Shown here: positions 63,878 to 64,000 of the stretch, one piece after another
Position numbering within the stretch: the first letter of the stretch is position 1
How the letters are laid out: every line of letters starts with the position of its first letter
DNA from: Chitinivibrionales bacterium
GTDB taxonomy: Bacteria > Fibrobacterota > Chitinivibrionia > Chitinivibrionales > FEN-1185
NCBI GenBank assembly: GCA_035516255.1
Contig: DATJAL010000030.1
Location: 24,913 to 88,912 of the forward strand
Reading direction: 5' to 3'
DNA: 64,000 nt
Program-made: the position numbers and the translations under genes
Notes under the pieces: generated by a model
What the model saw: the letters and a program-made list of their open reading frames with translations, nothing else
Databases searched by the model: none
What the model was told of the DNA's origin: nothing

Positions 63878-64000
63878 ATTTGGACACTCCGAGAACCAAA
63901 TTTATCTTTGTTCTTGGAGGTGTGTATGTCTACGTCACGTAAGAAGTATGACGATGCGTTCAAACGGGAAGCAGTCCAGTTGTTGGCAACCTCAGGAAAG
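63867..64000 (+). mobile_element. IS3-family element, left end (cut by window edge)
   Basis: The element starts with TGTACTCCTGAATTTGGACACTC, a typical terminal repeat start. The ATG at 63926 begins the transposase OrfA: STSRKKYDDAFKREAVQLLATSGK, an IS3-type HTH. Only 25 codons are inside the window. GGAGG precedes the ATG. Confidence 0.82.
63926..64000 (+). CDS. IS3-family transposase OrfA, N-terminal part
   Basis: The product starts MSTSRKKYDDAFKREAVQLL, the standard HTH_Tnp_1 beginning of IS3 OrfA. It is open to the window edge, so only the helix-turn-helix region is seen. Confidence 0.85.
   Translation, partial: MSTSRKKYDDAFKREAVQLLATSGK

Overview
This window reads as a chromosome segment of a GC-rich, diderm, mostly anaerobic bacterium, most likely from the Fibrobacterota/Chitinivibrionia neighbourhood. 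The diderm call rests on lpxB, lptE, the lolCE/lolD pair, lipoproteins and a predicted outer-membrane barrel. The anaerobic lifestyle call rests on rubrerythrin, rubredoxin, several ferritin-like proteins and an Fe-S class I fumarase. The phylum hint comes from a TIGR02147-type protein next to a formylglycine-generating-enzyme-like lipoprotein, which is typical of Fibrobacter relatives; it is an inference. I saw no tRNA, rRNA or CRISPR array.

Layout. 1-10.4 kb: RluC-type pseudouridine synthase, a large membrane Ser/Thr kinase, PHP phosphatase, manC, lpxB and a DUF362 ferredoxin-like protein. 10.4-14.5 kb: a lower-GC accessory patch with a YdeI-like protein and an adjacent YhcG nuclease/DUF2075 nuclease-helicase pair, the latter frameshifted. 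14.7-22.1 kb: ptsI, selD, then iron and oxygen-stress genes (ferritin-like, DOMON, small membrane protein, ferritin, two thioredoxins). 22.8-28.9 kb: lysS, lolCE, lolD, mcsA, mcsB, yedF and a DUF3343 gene. 29-32 kb: rubrerythrin, rubredoxin, a Cys-rich ORF, zwf and another ferritin-like protein. 33.4-38.4 kb (minus strand): radical SAM protein, a DUF1573 gene with an in-frame UGA, a decayed GyrI-like gene and a maeB-fumA-fumB operon. 39-46.4 kb: secreted and outer-membrane proteins, a TPR lipoprotein, a second membrane Ser/Thr kinase and an FHA-GAF-sigma54 activator. 46.8-58.5 kb: DinG-type helicase, lptE, two RRM proteins, dapF, a short primary sigma factor, TPR/SLH and LPP20 secreted proteins, a methyltransferase and mraY. 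59-64 kb: tail-fibre-like genes, the SUMF1 lipoprotein, the TIGR02147 protein and the left end of an IS3-family element.

The two most interesting signals are these. First, at 34442-35200 a DUF1573 reading frame is interrupted only by a UGA that falls exactly where the family has the first Cys of its CxC motif. A hairpin that fits bacterial SECIS geometry follows the UGA. With selD and yedF in the same window this is a strong selenoprotein candidate. Second, a family of structured intergenic elements is scattered through the window. They have two modules, B and C, each with a conserved core and a hairpin of variable sequence, and composite copies are bounded by short inverted repeats (ATCTGG(G)CG). 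They look like non-autonomous mobile elements or structured RNAs.

How the genes work together. Many genes sit in tight operons with ATGA overlaps (PHP/manC, lpxB/DUF362, fumA/fumB/maeB, dinG/lptE, TPR lipoprotein/kinase). The malic enzyme and fumarase link fumarate, malate and pyruvate. Zwf could supply NADPH next to the rubredoxin/rubrerythrin peroxide-reduction genes. The kinase and FHA-sigma54 activator form a plausible phospho-threonine to transcription relay. Several classes of short palindromic repeats fill the remaining intergenic space.
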